Numbered from the stretch's first letter, positions 8,382 to 18,565 are shown. The stretch is DNA of 64,000 bases from Asaccharospora irregularis DSM 2635 (GCF_900129815.1 NZ_FQWX01000010.1:1-64000); one strand, 5' to 3'. A program made the numbers and translations. Notes: a model not told the origin generated them from the letters alone.

Positions 8382-9602
8382 ATGGATATGAATTTTAATA
8401 TTTCAACACAGTTCACAAATTGTTTTAATAAAAATACCGGTAGTGCGGAGTTAAGTGATAGTAAAAATGAATTTACTAATTTTTTTAAAGGATTAGAAAC
8501 TCAAATAAAAGACATTCAATTGGATATTGATACAGATAAAGGTAAAAAGGAAATTGATTATGATTTACTTCAAAATATATTGAGTAGTCTACAAGTATTT
8601 ATGCAATCAGACAATATAGACAAGTTTGAAACTCTAATAGGTGGGGATTATAGCGATTTATTTGAGGGATTTACAAACTTAGATTTAAAGTCTCTAATTG
8701 ATATTATGAAAAATAATGAAGAAAGCAAGGTAGCACTTAATAATTTGTTTGAAAAAACTTTAAAAGATAAAAATTTAGATTCAAACTCTATATCAGATTT
8801 AAAAAGTGAGTTATCAGATAAGATAAAAGAGATTTTGAGTTCTAAGGATAATAGTGATCTAGAATATACAAATCATCTATCAAAAACTGACAAATTAGAA
8901 TTAGACAACTCTAGATTAAAAAATTTAGAAAGCTTTGGTGAAGTTGGTAGTTCAAAAAATGAAGGCAGTTATCAGCAATTAGAACTTGGCACAATCGCAA
9001 ACAGAGGAAATATTCTTAAAAGTGAGGATATAAACCAAGGAGATAAAGAACTAGACACCTTAGAGGGGATAGTTGATAGAAAAGATAACCATAATTTTAT
9101 AATACCAAATAATACAGTATCTAATAATACAAGCATTTCAAGTGATGGTTTATTAGAAAATATACCTGTAAAAGAAATAAGGCAGGAATTTATAGGAGAT
9201 GACATTGTAAAAACAGTTAAATATCTAAAGTCAAATGGACTTGAGGAAATAAAAATCAAGATAAGTCCAAGAGAATTAGGTGATATGACTATAAAACTTA
9301 TAAAAAACCCAGAAGAAACAAAGTTATCAATAACTATAAGCAAGGAAGACGTATTTAACTTAGTTAACAAGAACATAGGGGAAATAACAAAGCATTTAAA
9401 CGATTTAAATATAAATGTTAAGCAAGTCTCTGTTGATATAAAGGGAGATAGCAAAAATGCTTTTTCTGATAATTTAAACCAAGAATTTAATAGAAAAAAC
9501 CAACAAAACGAGAAAAGAAAAAATAAGTATAGGACTTTAGAGTTTGAAGGTATAGAAGAGGTCAAAGAAGCTAAAGAAGATAGCTTAAATATTTTAATTT
9601 AG
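8382..9602 (+). CDS. fliK: Flagellar hook-length control protein FliK
   Basis: FliK is the secreted ruler and substrate-specificity switch for hook length. 406 residues, with a low-complexity Asn/Ser/Asp-rich N-terminal ruler part. A conserved C-terminal domain (about 285-355) contains NGLEEIKIKISPRELGDMTI, the signature PxxLGxxxI of the FliK C-terminus. AGGGGTG precedes the ATG. It lies between fliJ and flgD, as in other Clostridia. Confidence 0.92.
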   Translation: MDMNFNISTQFTNCFNKNTGSAELSDSKNEFTNFFKGLETQIKDIQLDIDTDKGKKEIDYDLLQNILSSLQVFMQSDNIDKFETLIGGDYSDLFEGFTNLDLKSLIDIMKNNEESKVALNNLFEKTLKDKNLDSNSISDLKSELSDKIKEILSSKDNSDLEYTNHLSKTDKLELDNSRLKNLESFGEVGSSKNEGSYQQLELGTIANRGNILKSEDINQGDKELDTLEGIVDRKDNHNFIIPNNTVSNNTSISSDGLLENIPVKEIRQEFIGDDIVKTVKYLKSNGLEEIKIKISPRELGDMTIKLIKNPEETKLSITISKEDVFNLVNKNIGEITKHLNDLNINVKQVSVDIKGDSKNAFSDNLNQEFNRKNQQNEKRKNKYRTLEFEGIEEVKEAKEDSLNILI

Positions 9603-9612
9603 GGGATATGTT

Positions 9613-10149
9613 ATGAGCAACTTAACAATTAACAATAGAGGAGCCACAGTGGCTAATAAAACTGAAAATGGTACTCCAATAATAGAAGCAGGTAAGGAAA
9701 ACAATAAAGAAATATTTCTAAAGATGCTAGTTGCACAAATGAAAAATCAGGATCCGTTTAATCCTCAAGATCCAACTCAGTATGTTACTCAGTTGGCTCA
9801 ATTCAATCAACTAGAGCAAAGTATGACACTTAATGATAATATGGAAAATCTTATAGGTATGACTAATGGACTTTTGGTAAACTCAGCTATGGGTTCAGCT
9901 TCAAATTTAATAGGTAAACATATTGAAGCATATGATGTAGCTGAAAGCAAAGATGATATAGAAAATGATAAAGAAGAAAATACAAAAACTAAAATAATAA
10001 CTGGAGTAGTTGAGAGCATCCATATAAAAGATGGGATTGTATATATGGATTTAAAAAATGATAAAACAGGAGAAGTTGTACCAGTTGAGTTTGGAGCTTT
10101 AATAAAAGTGAGTGGTAAAAATATAAATATAGAGAATAAAGGGGAGTAG
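9613..10149 (+). CDS. flgD: Flagellar hook assembly protein FlgD
   Basis: Cap scaffold needed for hook polymerisation. 178 residues. The N-terminal signature FLKMLVAQMKNQDPFNPQDP, then QYVTQLAQFNQLEQ, is diagnostic. A mildly acidic Lys/Glu linker (about 115-130) precedes a small beta-rich end. No C-terminal Ig-like domain as in enterobacterial FlgD, which is common in Firmicutes. Confidence 0.95.
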   Translation: MSNLTINNRGATVANKTENGTPIIEAGKENNKEIFLKMLVAQMKNQDPFNPQDPTQYVTQLAQFNQLEQSMTLNDNMENLIGMTNGLLVNSAMGSASNLIGKHIEAYDVAESKDDIENDKEENTKTKIITGVVESIHIKDGIVYMDLKNDKTGEVVPVEFGALIKVSGKNINIENKGE

Positions 10150-10154
10150 ATTCT

Positions 10155-11081
10155 ATGCTAAGATCGATGTATTCAGGAATAAGTGGGATGAAAGCAAATC
10201 AAACGAAAATGGACGTTGTCGGTAACAATGTTGCAAACGTGGGAACTACAGCTTATAAAAAAACTGGAGCTAGGTTTTCAGATGCATTATACCAAGATTT
10301 GATATATGCAAGTGTTCCAGGTGGTGGAATAGGTGGGGTTAACCCAGGACAAGTAGGTATAGGAACGAAGGTAAGTGGAATGTTTAAAAATATGGTTCAG
10401 GGGGCGATACAACCTACAGGTAGACCGACAGATTTGGCTATAGATGGAGATGGATTTTTTACAATTCAGGTAGGACCAGGGCAGTTAGCATATACAAGGG
10501 ATGGTTCATTTAGCTTAGATTTAAATGGAAATTTGGTTACTGCTGAAGGATACATGGTTTTAGGTAAAAAACCAGGAAAGCCTGATGAGCTTGAACCAAT
10601 TAAAATACCTAAGGAATTTCATTTCCAAGCAGATGGAGTTACACCTGTAGTTGGAGCAGATGGAAAGCCTGCTGATAAGCCAATTGTAGGAGGGGTTACC
10701 AAAAAGGTGCTTTCATTTAATATATCAAAGGAAGGTAAAATATCGTACCTTTTAAATGATGGGACAAAGATGCCTAAAATAGATAACTTGGGACATGTAG
10801 ATCCAAAAACGCAACAAATTTTAAAAGTATCGGTGTTCCAAAATCCAGAAGGGTTAGAACTATTAGGAGGGAATCTTTACTCAGTTTCAGCCAACTCAGG
10901 TGATCCAATAGTAACGGATATTTATGGAAAGGTAAATCAAGGGGCTGTAGAGATGTCTAACGTTGACCTATCAGAAGAATTTACAGAGATGATAGTTACA
11001 ACAAGAGCTTTCCAGGCTTCAAGTAAGGTTATAACAACTAGCGACGAACTCTTACAAGAGATAATAAACCTTAAGAGATAA
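10155..11081 (+). CDS. flgE: Flagellar hook protein FlgE
   Basis: Structural protein of the hook. 308 residues, short for the family but like other clostridial hook proteins. N-terminal MLRSMYSGISGMKANQTKMD and the family motif VVGNNVANVGTTAYKK are followed by the central LAIDGDGFFTIQ strand. The C-terminal motif is VDLSEEFTEMIVTTRAFQAS. Gene order (after flgD, before motA) supports hook protein rather than distal rod. No flbD lies between flgE and motA. Confidence 0.92.
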   Translation: MLRSMYSGISGMKANQTKMDVVGNNVANVGTTAYKKTGARFSDALYQDLIYASVPGGGIGGVNPGQVGIGTKVSGMFKNMVQGAIQPTGRPTDLAIDGDGFFTIQVGPGQLAYTRDGSFSLDLNGNLVTAEGYMVLGKKPGKPDELEPIKIPKEFHFQADGVTPVVGADGKPADKPIVGGVTKKVLSFNISKEGKISYLLNDGTKMPKIDNLGHVDPKTQQILKVSVFQNPEGLELLGGNLYSVSANSGDPIVTDIYGKVNQGAVEMSNVDLSEEFTEMIVTTRAFQASSKVITTSDELLQEIINLKR

Positions 11082-11097
11082 TTAAAGGGGGACAAAA

Positions 11098-11913
11098 ATG
11101 AAAAAGCAAGATATTTTAACACCAATAGGACTAGTATTTGCTGCTGCAGTAATGTTCTTTGGTATTGCGCAAGGGGATACGGGAATATCTTCATTTGTAG
11201 ATATTCCGTCCATTGCTATAACTTTAGGAGGGTCATTGGCCGCTGTATTGGTGACATTTTCATTAGAGGATTTAAAAGAAGTACCTAAAGTTATAAAGAT
11301 AAGTTTTACTTCTAATAATATATACAAAATGGACTTAATTGACCAGTTTAAAGAGATATCAAGAAAAGTAAGAAGAGACGGTGTTTTATCTATAGAACAG
11401 GAAGTATCAGAAATAGAGGATGAGTTCTTAAAAAAAGGATTAGAGTTGATTATAGACGGTATAGAGGCAGAGGATACCAAAGAGATATTAGAAACAGAGA
11501 TATACTCAGTAGAAAATATGTATGATAGAGGATCTAAGATATTTAAAATCTGGGGATCCTATGCTCCTGCATTTGGTATGGTAGGAACACTTATAGGATT
11601 AATACAGATGTTAGCTGACCTAGGTACTCCAGATACAATAGCATCGGGAATGTCAAAGGCACTTATAACAACTTTCTATGGAGCTATACTTGCAAATGCT
11701 GTATTAAACCCTATAGGATTTAATGTACAGACTAAGGGAGAAAAAGAAGTAGAGTATATGGAAATGATGCTAAGTGGTATTAATAGTATACAAAATGGGG
11801 ACAGCACAAGGGTAATAGAAGAAAAGTTGGTGACTTATTTAAATAAGTCAGAAATGAAGGCTTATTACAATAGAGAAGTTAATGAAAAGGGAGAAGGAAT
11901 AGATGTCGCGTAG
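11098..11913 (+). CDS. motA: Flagellar motor stator protein MotA
   Basis: Four-helix membrane subunit of the stator that couples ion flow to rotation. 271 residues. Hydrophobic segments lie near residues 8-25, 33-53, 157-177 and 187-205. The conserved IWGSYAPAFGMVGTLIGLIQ and the proline of ILANAVLNPIG are present. GGGGG precedes the ATG, and the end overlaps motB by 11 bases. Confidence 0.95.
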   Translation: MKKQDILTPIGLVFAAAVMFFGIAQGDTGISSFVDIPSIAITLGGSLAAVLVTFSLEDLKEVPKVIKISFTSNNIYKMDLIDQFKEISRKVRRDGVLSIEQEVSEIEDEFLKKGLELIIDGIEAEDTKEILETEIYSVENMYDRGSKIFKIWGSYAPAFGMVGTLIGLIQMLADLGTPDTIASGMSKALITTFYGAILANAVLNPIGFNVQTKGEKEVEYMEMMLSGINSIQNGDSTRVIEEKLVTYLNKSEMKAYYNREVNEKGEGIDVA

Positions 11914-12592
11914 AAAAAAGAAAGGTGAAGATATCAACACGAATGGGTGGATGGATACCTATGCAGATACAATAACTCTTCTTCTTACATTTTTTATATT
12001 ATTATACTCAATATCAGTAGTAGACAGCCAAAAACTAAATAAATTAGCAGAAGCCATGAAAAAATCTTTACAAGGCTCTACTAAGATAACAGAACTTGAA
12101 AATATTGAAAATCTAAAAGTTGGAGAAGGTAAGTCTGATTATGAGAATTTGGCAGAAAAGTTAAATACCGTAATAGAACAAAATGCATTAACTGATGTTG
12201 TAAAAATTAGAGAAGAAGAGAGGGGAGTTGTACTTCAACTCGATGAGACTATACTCTTTGATTCAGGAGAGGCAGTGCTTAAAGATTATAGCAGGAATAT
12301 TTTAAATACGATAACAACAGTAATAAAAAATATAGACAATGATGTTCTTATAGAGGGAAATACAGATAATATACCTATAAATAATGAATATTTTAAATCT
12401 AACTGGGAACTTTCAACTGCGAGGACCGTTAGTATTGTAAGATATTTCGTAGAAACTAAAGAAATTAATCCAACTAGATTTTCAGTAAAAGGATATGCAG
12501 AGTATAAGCCACTAGTTGAAAACAATACAGAAGAAAACAGAAGTATAAATAGAAGGGTTGATATATTAATCGTTGAGCAAAAGGAGAAGTAA
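11903..12592 (+). CDS. motB: Flagellar motor stator protein MotB
   Basis: Stator subunit with one membrane helix (about 18-38, TYADTITLLLTFFILLYSIS). It carries the ion-binding Asp just before the helix core. The C-terminal OmpA-like peptidoglycan-binding domain is marked by EGNTDNIPI and NWELSTARTVSIVRYF. 229 residues. Starts inside motA. Whether protons or sodium drive it cannot be told from this alone. Confidence 0.95.
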   Translation: MSRRKKKGEDINTNGWMDTYADTITLLLTFFILLYSISVVDSQKLNKLAEAMKKSLQGSTKITELENIENLKVGEGKSDYENLAEKLNTVIEQNALTDVVKIREEERGVVLQLDETILFDSGEAVLKDYSRNILNTITTVIKNIDNDVLIEGNTDNIPINNEYFKSNWELSTARTVSIVRYFVETKEINPTRFSVKGYAEYKPLVENNTEENRSINRRVDILIVEQKEK

Positions 12593-12602
12593 GAATAGAT
12601 AA

Positions 12603-12977
12603 ATGGATAATGTATTGCAATATATAATAAACTTAATTGTATTTGTACCTATTACTATTATTCTAATAGTTGTTTCAATAAGACTTAGCAAAACGAATAT
12701 AGGAAATATAGGCCTAAACAAATACACGAAAGTATTGGAAAGAACAACCTTAAGTAAGGATACAGATGTCTTTGTACTAAAAATTGGTGATGAAGGTTGT
12801 GTGATAGTATCATCGAGTTCTAGTATAGAAAAGATAAAAGAATTAAGTAAAGAAGAAATAAGCAATATAGAGGGGTTAAAGGAAGAGTCAAAAGTTAAAT
12901 TAAAGAGTTTTAATGAAAAAATGAACCTAGTTAGAAAAAAATCAGAGTTAAAGGAGAAAAAAAGATGGAAAACTTAG
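12603..12977 (+). CDS. fliO: Flagellar biosynthesis protein FliO/FliZ
   Basis: Small membrane protein that helps FliP fold in the export gate. 124 residues, with an N-terminal membrane helix (about 6-27). It then has the short beta domain typical of FliO (KVLERTTLSKDTDVFVLKIG, then GCVIVSSS) and a Lys/Glu-rich tail. No fliL lies between motB and this gene. The end overlaps fliP by 13 bases. Family is weakly conserved; position makes it likely. Confidence 0.83.
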   Translation: MDNVLQYIINLIVFVPITIILIVVSIRLSKTNIGNIGLNKYTKVLERTTLSKDTDVFVLKIGDEGCVIVSSSSSIEKIKELSKEEISNIEGLKEESKVKLKSFNEKMNLVRKKSELKEKKRWKT

Positions 12978-13630
12978 TTGATTTGGTAGCTAATAATCAA
13001 GAATTCACTCCTTTAATAAGAATGTTTATCATGTTGACACTTCTAATGTTTTTGTCAACTGCAGTCTTCATGATGACGAGTTTTGTAAGGATAATCGTCA
13101 CATTTTCGTTTTTAAAGTCGGCATTAGGTGCTCAACAATCTATACCAAACCAGGTATTGACAGGGATTGCAATTGTATTGACGATATTTATAATGGCTCC
13201 GACCATGAATGAAATAAATGAAAGCGCAGTGCAACCATACTTGGAAAAAGAAATTAAATTTGAAGAAGCTATAGAAGAAGCACAAGTTCCTATAAAAAAG
13301 TTTTTATTAAATCAGACTAGAGAAGAAGATATAAAGTTGTTTGTAGATAGTGCAGATATCGACAAGAAGGAACTAACGAGGGAAAATTTACCTTTATATG
13401 TACTAGTTCCAGCATTTGCAATAAGTGAGTTAAAAACGGCCTTTCAAATAGGGTTTTTAATATATCTGCCATTTTTATTAATAGACCTAGTTGTATCAAG
13501 TACACTTATGTCTATGGGAATGTTTATGCTTCCTCCAGCTATGATTTCACTTCCGTTTAAATTACTACTATTTATAATGGTGGATGGATGGAACTTGTTA
13601 ATTAAATCATTGCTGTTAAGTTTTTCATAG
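12965..13630 (+). CDS. fliP: Flagellar export gate protein FliP
   Basis: Core subunit of the export gate. 221 residues with four hydrophobic segments. Family signatures include VRIIVTFSFLKSALGAQQSI and PNQVLTGIAI near the start. FQIGFLIYLPFLLIDLVVSS and MGMFMLPPAMISLPFKLLLF lie near the end. Ribosome site GGAGAAA lies at the end of fliO. Confidence 0.97.
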   Translation: MENLVDLVANNQEFTPLIRMFIMLTLLMFLSTAVFMMTSFVRIIVTFSFLKSALGAQQSIPNQVLTGIAIVLTIFIMAPTMNEINESAVQPYLEKEIKFEEAIEEAQVPIKKFLLNQTREEDIKLFVDSADIDKKELTRENLPLYVLVPAFAISELKTAFQIGFLIYLPFLLIDLVVSSTLMSMGMFMLPPAMISLPFKLLLFIMVDGWNLLIKSLLLSFS

Positions 13631-13645
13631 CGAGGAGAAAATATT

Positions 13646-13915
13646 ATGACTGAAAATATGGTTATGAGTATAGTAAAAGAGGCCTTATATACAAGCATGT
13701 TAGTAGGAGGACCGATACTTATTTTGGCACTTCTAGTTGGGCTACTAGTAAGTATATTCCAAGCAACTACACAAATACAGGAACAAACGCTTACATTTGT
13801 TCCGAAATTAATAGTAATAGCATTGACTTTAGTTATTGGTGGCAATTGGATGCTGCAGGAGATTATAAAATTTACAAATAAAATTATGAACATGATAGCT
13901 GTTATAAAGGGGTAG
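13646..13915 (+). CDS. fliQ: Flagellar export gate protein FliQ
   Basis: 89-residue, two-helix export-gate subunit. The signature LVGLLVSIFQATTQIQEQTL is clear. GAGGAGA lies before the ATG. Confidence 0.96.
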   Translation: MTENMVMSIVKEALYTSMLVGGPILILALLVGLLVSIFQATTQIQEQTLTFVPKLIVIALTLVIGGNWMLQEIIKFTNKIMNMIAVIKG

Positions 13916-13920
13916 ACCAA

Positions 13921-15744
13921 TTGATACTTATATTTATTAGATTAATAACATTTTTCGCTTGTATAAATGTCATATTTCCAACGGGCACTCCAAAAATGTT
14001 CAAGGTAACTTTTTCATTGTTTATGTCTATGGTAATTTCGTTTGTTATGGATGTAAATGTGGATATAAATAGTATGGCAGAGCTGATTGGATGTGTAGCA
14101 ATGGAAACTACAACAGGTTTAGTTTTAGGATATATAACGAGAATATGCTTTAGTAGTTTGAAAATAGCGGGAAGCTTAATCGACCAGCAGTTAGGATTAT
14201 CTATGGCCAACATATATGACCCGAGCAATAAGGAGCAGTCAACCCTTATTGAAAATCTTATTTATTGGGTAGGATTAATGGTGTTTTTTAATATGAACGG
14301 CCACCATAAACTAATAGAAGGGATACAACAAAGTTTTCAATTGATTGGTATTGGAGAAAATATTTTAACAAAAAATTTTGATTACATAGTATATGTATTT
14401 GTTCAGTACTTTATAATTGGATTTAAGATGGCAGTACCAATAATTCTAGCGCTTATTGTAACTGACTTAATTATGGGTCTTATATCAAGAAGTGTACCGC
14501 AATTAAATGTAATGATAATAGGAATGCCCCTAAAACTACTGGTAGGGATAGTGTTCTTTTTGATAGCTATGCCGTTTATATTAACTGAGATACATAATCT
14601 GTTTAACAAAATACCATCTATATTAGATGGAACACTTGGGATGAATAATACTACACTAGCCTCTCTTGGACCGATGATAGCATTGTCAACGGGTGGAGAT
14701 AAGACTGAAGATCCTACAGCAAAGAAAAAAAGAGATGCTAGGAAAAAAGGAAATGTTGCAAAAAGTAAAGAAATAACAACAGCTATAACTTTGATAGCAG
14801 TTTTATTAATAGTTTATACGATGTCAGACTTTATAATTTTGGAACTAAAAAATTTTTTAATTGATTACTTAGGTGGAGCAGTTAGAACAAATATAAATTA
14901 TGGAACTTTAAGAGTCACAGAAATAAAATTTTTGATTGCATTTATGAAAATATTTTTACCGGTAGGAGGGACTATACTTTTATTTGGAGTTATAGGAAAC
15001 CTAATACAAACAGGAATTATGTTTACTGATGAGGGATTAAAGCCTCAATTATCTAAGTTAAATCCTATAAATGGATTCAAAAATATGTTTTCATTAAAGG
15101 CATTAGGAAACTTAGTAAAGAGTGTTGCTATTATAGTGGTACTCTTTTACATAGGATATTCATTTATGAAGAGAAACTTTGAGGGAATAATGAAAAGTGG
15201 AGATATTTATTTTCCATATCTTATATATACGATAATAGATTTAATAAAAAAATTATTAGGAGCTATATCCTTGGCTGTAGTTGTTATCGCAGTTATTGAC
15301 TATGTGTACCAAAGATATACTCACAACAAAGAACTTAAAATGACTAAACAAGAGGTAAAAGAAGAGTTTAAACAAATGGAGGGAGACCCTCATATAAAAT
15401 CGAAGATAAAACAAAAACAAAGACAGATGGCTACACAAAGGATGATGCAGGCTGTACCATCATCTACTGTAATTGTAACAAACCCAACTCACATATCTAT
15501 TGCAATTAAGTATGAGAGGGGAAAGGATAGTACTCCTATAGTTGTTGCAAAGGGGGCTGATGTAATAGCTTTTAAAATAAGGGAAGTAGCCAAAGAGCAT
15601 GAAATACCAATTATAGAAAATAAACCGCTTGCAAGGCTTATATACAAAGAGGTTGAGATAGATAGAGAAATACCAGAAGAAATGTATCAAGCAGTAGCTG
15701 AAGTATTAGTAGCTGTTTACAAAATAAAAAATAAATATAAATAG
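13921..15744 (+). CDS. fliR-flhB: Fused export gate protein FliR-FlhB
   Basis: 607 residues joining two normally separate subunits. Residues 1 to about 245 are FliR (many membrane helices, QQLGLSMANIYDPSNKEQST). From about residue 255 the FlhB half begins with its typical GGDKTEDPTAKKKRDARKKG. It continues with four membrane helices and ends with a cytoplasmic domain with the self-cleavage motif NPTH at about 521-524. Start is a TTG five bases after GGGGTA at the end of fliQ. The same fusion is known in several Clostridia, including C. difficile. It fixes FliR:FlhB stoichiometry at one to one. Confidence 0.96.
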   Translation: MILIFIRLITFFACINVIFPTGTPKMFKVTFSLFMSMVISFVMDVNVDINSMAELIGCVAMETTTGLVLGYITRICFSSLKIAGSLIDQQLGLSMANIYDPSNKEQSTLIENLIYWVGLMVFFNMNGHHKLIEGIQQSFQLIGIGENILTKNFDYIVYVFVQYFIIGFKMAVPIILALIVTDLIMGLISRSVPQLNVMIIGMPLKLLVGIVFFLIAMPFILTEIHNLFNKIPSILDGTLGMNNTTLASLGPMIALSTGGDKTEDPTAKKKRDARKKGNVAKSKEITTAITLIAVLLIVYTMSDFIILELKNFLIDYLGGAVRTNINYGTLRVTEIKFLIAFMKIFLPVGGTILLFGVIGNLIQTGIMFTDEGLKPQLSKLNPINGFKNMFSLKALGNLVKSVAIIVVLFYIGYSFMKRNFEGIMKSGDIYFPYLIYTIIDLIKKLLGAISLAVVVIAVIDYVYQRYTHNKELKMTKQEVKEEFKQMEGDPHIKSKIKQKQRQMATQRMMQAVPSSTVIVTNPTHISIAIKYERGKDSTPIVVAKGADVIAFKIREVAKEHEIPIIENKPLARLIYKEVEIDREIPEEMYQAVAEVLVAVYKIKNKYK

Positions 15745-15763
15745 TTATAAAAAGAGGTTAGCG

Positions 15764-17821
15764 ATGGAGAAATTAGATTTTAAAAAAAGGTTTGATATAA
15801 TAGTTGGATTTGGTATTTTGGGTATAGTTTTAATGATTATAATACCATTACCACCATTTTTACTAGATATTATGTTGGCGATAAATATATCATTGTCAAT
15901 ATTAGTATTACTACTTACTCTTTTTTCAACTAATATATTACAATTGTCAATATTTCCTACTATATTGCTTGTTACAACCTTGTTTAGACTAGGATTAAAC
16001 TTATCATCGACGAGGCTTATATTGGGACAAGGATATGCAGGAAATGTAATTGAATCTTTTGGTAGTTTTGTTGTTGGAGGAAATTATGTAGTAGGTGTAA
16101 TAATATTTTTAATTATAATAATAGTTCAGTTTGTTGTTATAACAAATGGTTCAGGTAGAGTATCAGAGGTATCTGCAAGATTTACACTTGATGCAATGCC
16201 AGGTAAACAAATGAGCATAGACGCAGATTTAAACGCGGGAATGATGGATGAAAAGACAGCGAGAAAGAAAAGAAGAGAACTTCAGCAGGAAGCAGATTTT
16301 TACGGTGCTATGGATGGTGCCTCAAAGTTTGTAAAGGGTGATGCCATAGCAGGTATAATAGTAACTACAATAAATATACTTGGCGGAATTGTAATAGGTG
16401 TAGTAATGCTTGATATGAGTTTTGCTGAAGCAGTTCAAACTTATATCAGGTTAACTATAGGGGATGGGCTAGTAAGTCAAATACCAGCATTACTAATATC
16501 AACTTCAGCTGGGATATTGGTAACTAGAGCAGATAGTGATGAAAACTTTGGAAGCTTACTAGGAAAACAATTAATATCTGTTCCAAAGGCTATAACAATG
16601 ACAGGTGTAGTTTTAATTATATTAGGTCTTATGCCAGGACTTCCAAAATTATCTTTCTTTTCATTGGCAATAGGAGCTATAGTAGTAGGAACTTTATTAA
16701 AGAAAGACGAAAAAAGTAAAATTGAGTTTTTAGAAAACGAACAAAACAATGAAGAGGACATTGCACCTAGCATAGATACAGCTGAGGATGTATCAAGTCT
16801 TATAAATGTAGAACCGATAGAGGTTGAGATTGGGTATGGGCTTATCCCGCTTGCTGATGAAAGTAGCGGGGGAGACTTACTAGAGAGAATAGTTTCAGTA
16901 AGAAGACAGTGTGCAATTGATATGGGGATAATAGTTCAACCAATAAGAATTAGGGACAACCTACAACTAAACCCTAATCAATATAGTATAAAAATCAAGG
17001 GAAATGTAGTTGCTGTATACGACCTTATGCCGACAATGTTAATGTGTATGAACCCTATGGGAATGAGTGTAGATATTGAAGGGATACAGACAAAAGAGCC
17101 TACCTTTGGTCTTGATGCTTTATGGATAAGTAAGGATAAGGCAGAGGAAGCAGAGCTGTACGGACTTACTGTAGTAGATCCTACAACTATATTAGTAACT
17201 CATTTGTTAGAAATAATAAAGGCAAAATCTCACGAATTACTTGGAAGACAAGAAGTAAAGGCTATAATTGATGCAACTAAGGAGAGATATAGTGCCGTAG
17301 TAGAGGAACTTATACCAGACTTGATGACTTTAGGGGAAGTTCAAAAAGTATTTCAGAGTCTTCTAAGAGAAAAAATACCTATAAAAGACAGAGTTACAAT
17401 ACTTGAAACACTAGCAGATAATGCTAGAAACACAAAAGATATAGAACTTTTAATTGAGTATGTAAGGATGGCAATGAGTAGAAGCATATGCGCCGATTTA
17501 ATAGATGAAAATAACTCTATAACTGTGGCAACATTATCAATGGATATAGAGAATTTAATAGCTAACAATTTACAAAGGTCAATAGATGGGACTTACCCAT
17601 CAGTGGATCCAGATACTACAAATAAAATATTTAAAGGTATTCAAAGCATAATAGAGGGTATTAACTTTACTAATAACAGGCCAATACTGTTGGTATCACC
17701 AAAAATAAGGGCGCCATTTAGGAAACTAGTAGAGATGGTTTTCCCTAATATAACAGTATTATCTCTTAATGAAATACCAAGCGACATTCAGATAAAGGCT
17801 CAGGGAGTAGTTAATATATAG
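15764..17821 (+). CDS. flhA: Flagellar export gate protein FlhA
   Basis: Major export-gate channel protein, forming a nonameric ring. 685 residues, eight N-terminal membrane segments, then a large cytoplasmic domain. The family signature is seen as RFTLDAMPGKQMSIDADLNA and KTARKKRRELQQEADFYGAM. The cytoplasmic part ends with PSDIQIKAQGVVNI. GAGG lies before the ATG. In C. difficile flhF and fleN follow flhA; here fliA follows after 18 bases. Confidence 0.97.
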   Translation: MEKLDFKKRFDIIVGFGILGIVLMIIIPLPPFLLDIMLAINISLSILVLLLTLFSTNILQLSIFPTILLVTTLFRLGLNLSSTRLILGQGYAGNVIESFGSFVVGGNYVVGVIIFLIIIIVQFVVITNGSGRVSEVSARFTLDAMPGKQMSIDADLNAGMMDEKTARKKRRELQQEADFYGAMDGASKFVKGDAIAGIIVTTINILGGIVIGVVMLDMSFAEAVQTYIRLTIGDGLVSQIPALLISTSAGILVTRADSDENFGSLLGKQLISVPKAITMTGVVLIILGLMPGLPKLSFFSLAIGAIVVGTLLKKDEKSKIEFLENEQNNEEDIAPSIDTAEDVSSLINVEPIEVEIGYGLIPLADESSGGDLLERIVSVRRQCAIDMGIIVQPIRIRDNLQLNPNQYSIKIKGNVVAVYDLMPTMLMCMNPMGMSVDIEGIQTKEPTFGLDALWISKDKAEEAELYGLTVVDPTTILVTHLLEIIKAKSHELLGRQEVKAIIDATKERYSAVVEELIPDLMTLGEVQKVFQSLLREKIPIKDRVTILETLADNARNTKDIELLIEYVRMAMSRSICADLIDENNSITVATLSMDIENLIANNLQRSIDGTYPSVDPDTTNKIFKGIQSIIEGINFTNNRPILLVSPKIRAPFRKLVEMVFPNITVLSLNEIPSDIQIKAQGVVNI

Positions 17822-17839
17822 CAAAAGGGGTTGAAAACA

Positions 17840-18553
17840 TTGACTGCATATGAACAAGAAGAACTTATAATGAGCAACATGCCTCTTGTCAAGCATATTG
17901 CATCTAAATATCACACAAACAAAATTGGTATGGACTATGAAGATATAGTAAGCTGTGGAGTTATGGGACTTATAGATGCTAGCAACAAATTTGATGAAAG
18001 TAGAGGCGTTAAATTTTCGACATACGCATATATAAGAATATCCTCATATATAATTGATGAGATAAGAAAGCATTCACCTATATCAAGAAATTATATAAGT
18101 AAGATGAAAGAGTACAATAAATGTATAGATATACTTCAAAATAAATATATGAGATACCCTAGTATAGACGAAATAGCATCTCATATGAATTTATCTAGCA
18201 CAGAAATCAATGATATACAGGTTAAATTGCTTAACTTAAATACTACGTCTTTAGATAACTCATTATTTGAAGAAGAAAATGAAGTTACACTTATAGATAC
18301 AATAAAAGAGGACGAAGGCTTATTACCAGATAAAATAATTGAAGATAGGGAGCTTAAAGATGTAATGGCTCAGGCTATAGATACATTGAAAGAAAAAGAC
18401 AGATTAGTATTGTCGCTTTATTACTATGAAGAGTTGACATTAAAGGAAATAGGGGCGATACTTGGGGTATCAGAATCTAGAGTATGTCAATTAAATAGTA
18501 GAGCAGTATCAAATTTAAGGGATGCAATGAAGAAGTTAAAATATGAATATTAA
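17840..18553 (+). CDS. fliA: RNA polymerase sigma factor FliA (SigD, sigma-28)
   Basis: Sigma factor for late flagellar and chemotaxis genes. About 237 residues. Region 2 is recognisable as DESRGVKFSTYAYIRI and IIDEIRKH; region 4 as VLSLYYYEELTLKEIGAILG with the helix-turn-helix VSESRVCQLNSRAV. I prefer the TTG at 17840, nine bases after AAAAGGGG; an in-frame TTG at 17831 directly abuts it. Being inside the riboswitch-controlled operon, sigma-D should fall when c-di-GMP rises. Confidence 0.95.
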   Translation: MTAYEQEELIMSNMPLVKHIASKYHTNKIGMDYEDIVSCGVMGLIDASNKFDESRGVKFSTYAYIRISSYIIDEIRKHSPISRNYISKMKEYNKCIDILQNKYMRYPSIDEIASHMNLSSTEINDIQVKLLNLNTTSLDNSLFEEENEVTLIDTIKEDEGLLPDKIIEDRELKDVMAQAIDTLKEKDRLVLSLYYYEELTLKEIGAILGVSESRVCQLNSRAVSNLRDAMKKLKYEY

Positions 18554-18565
18554 AGGAGTAAGATT

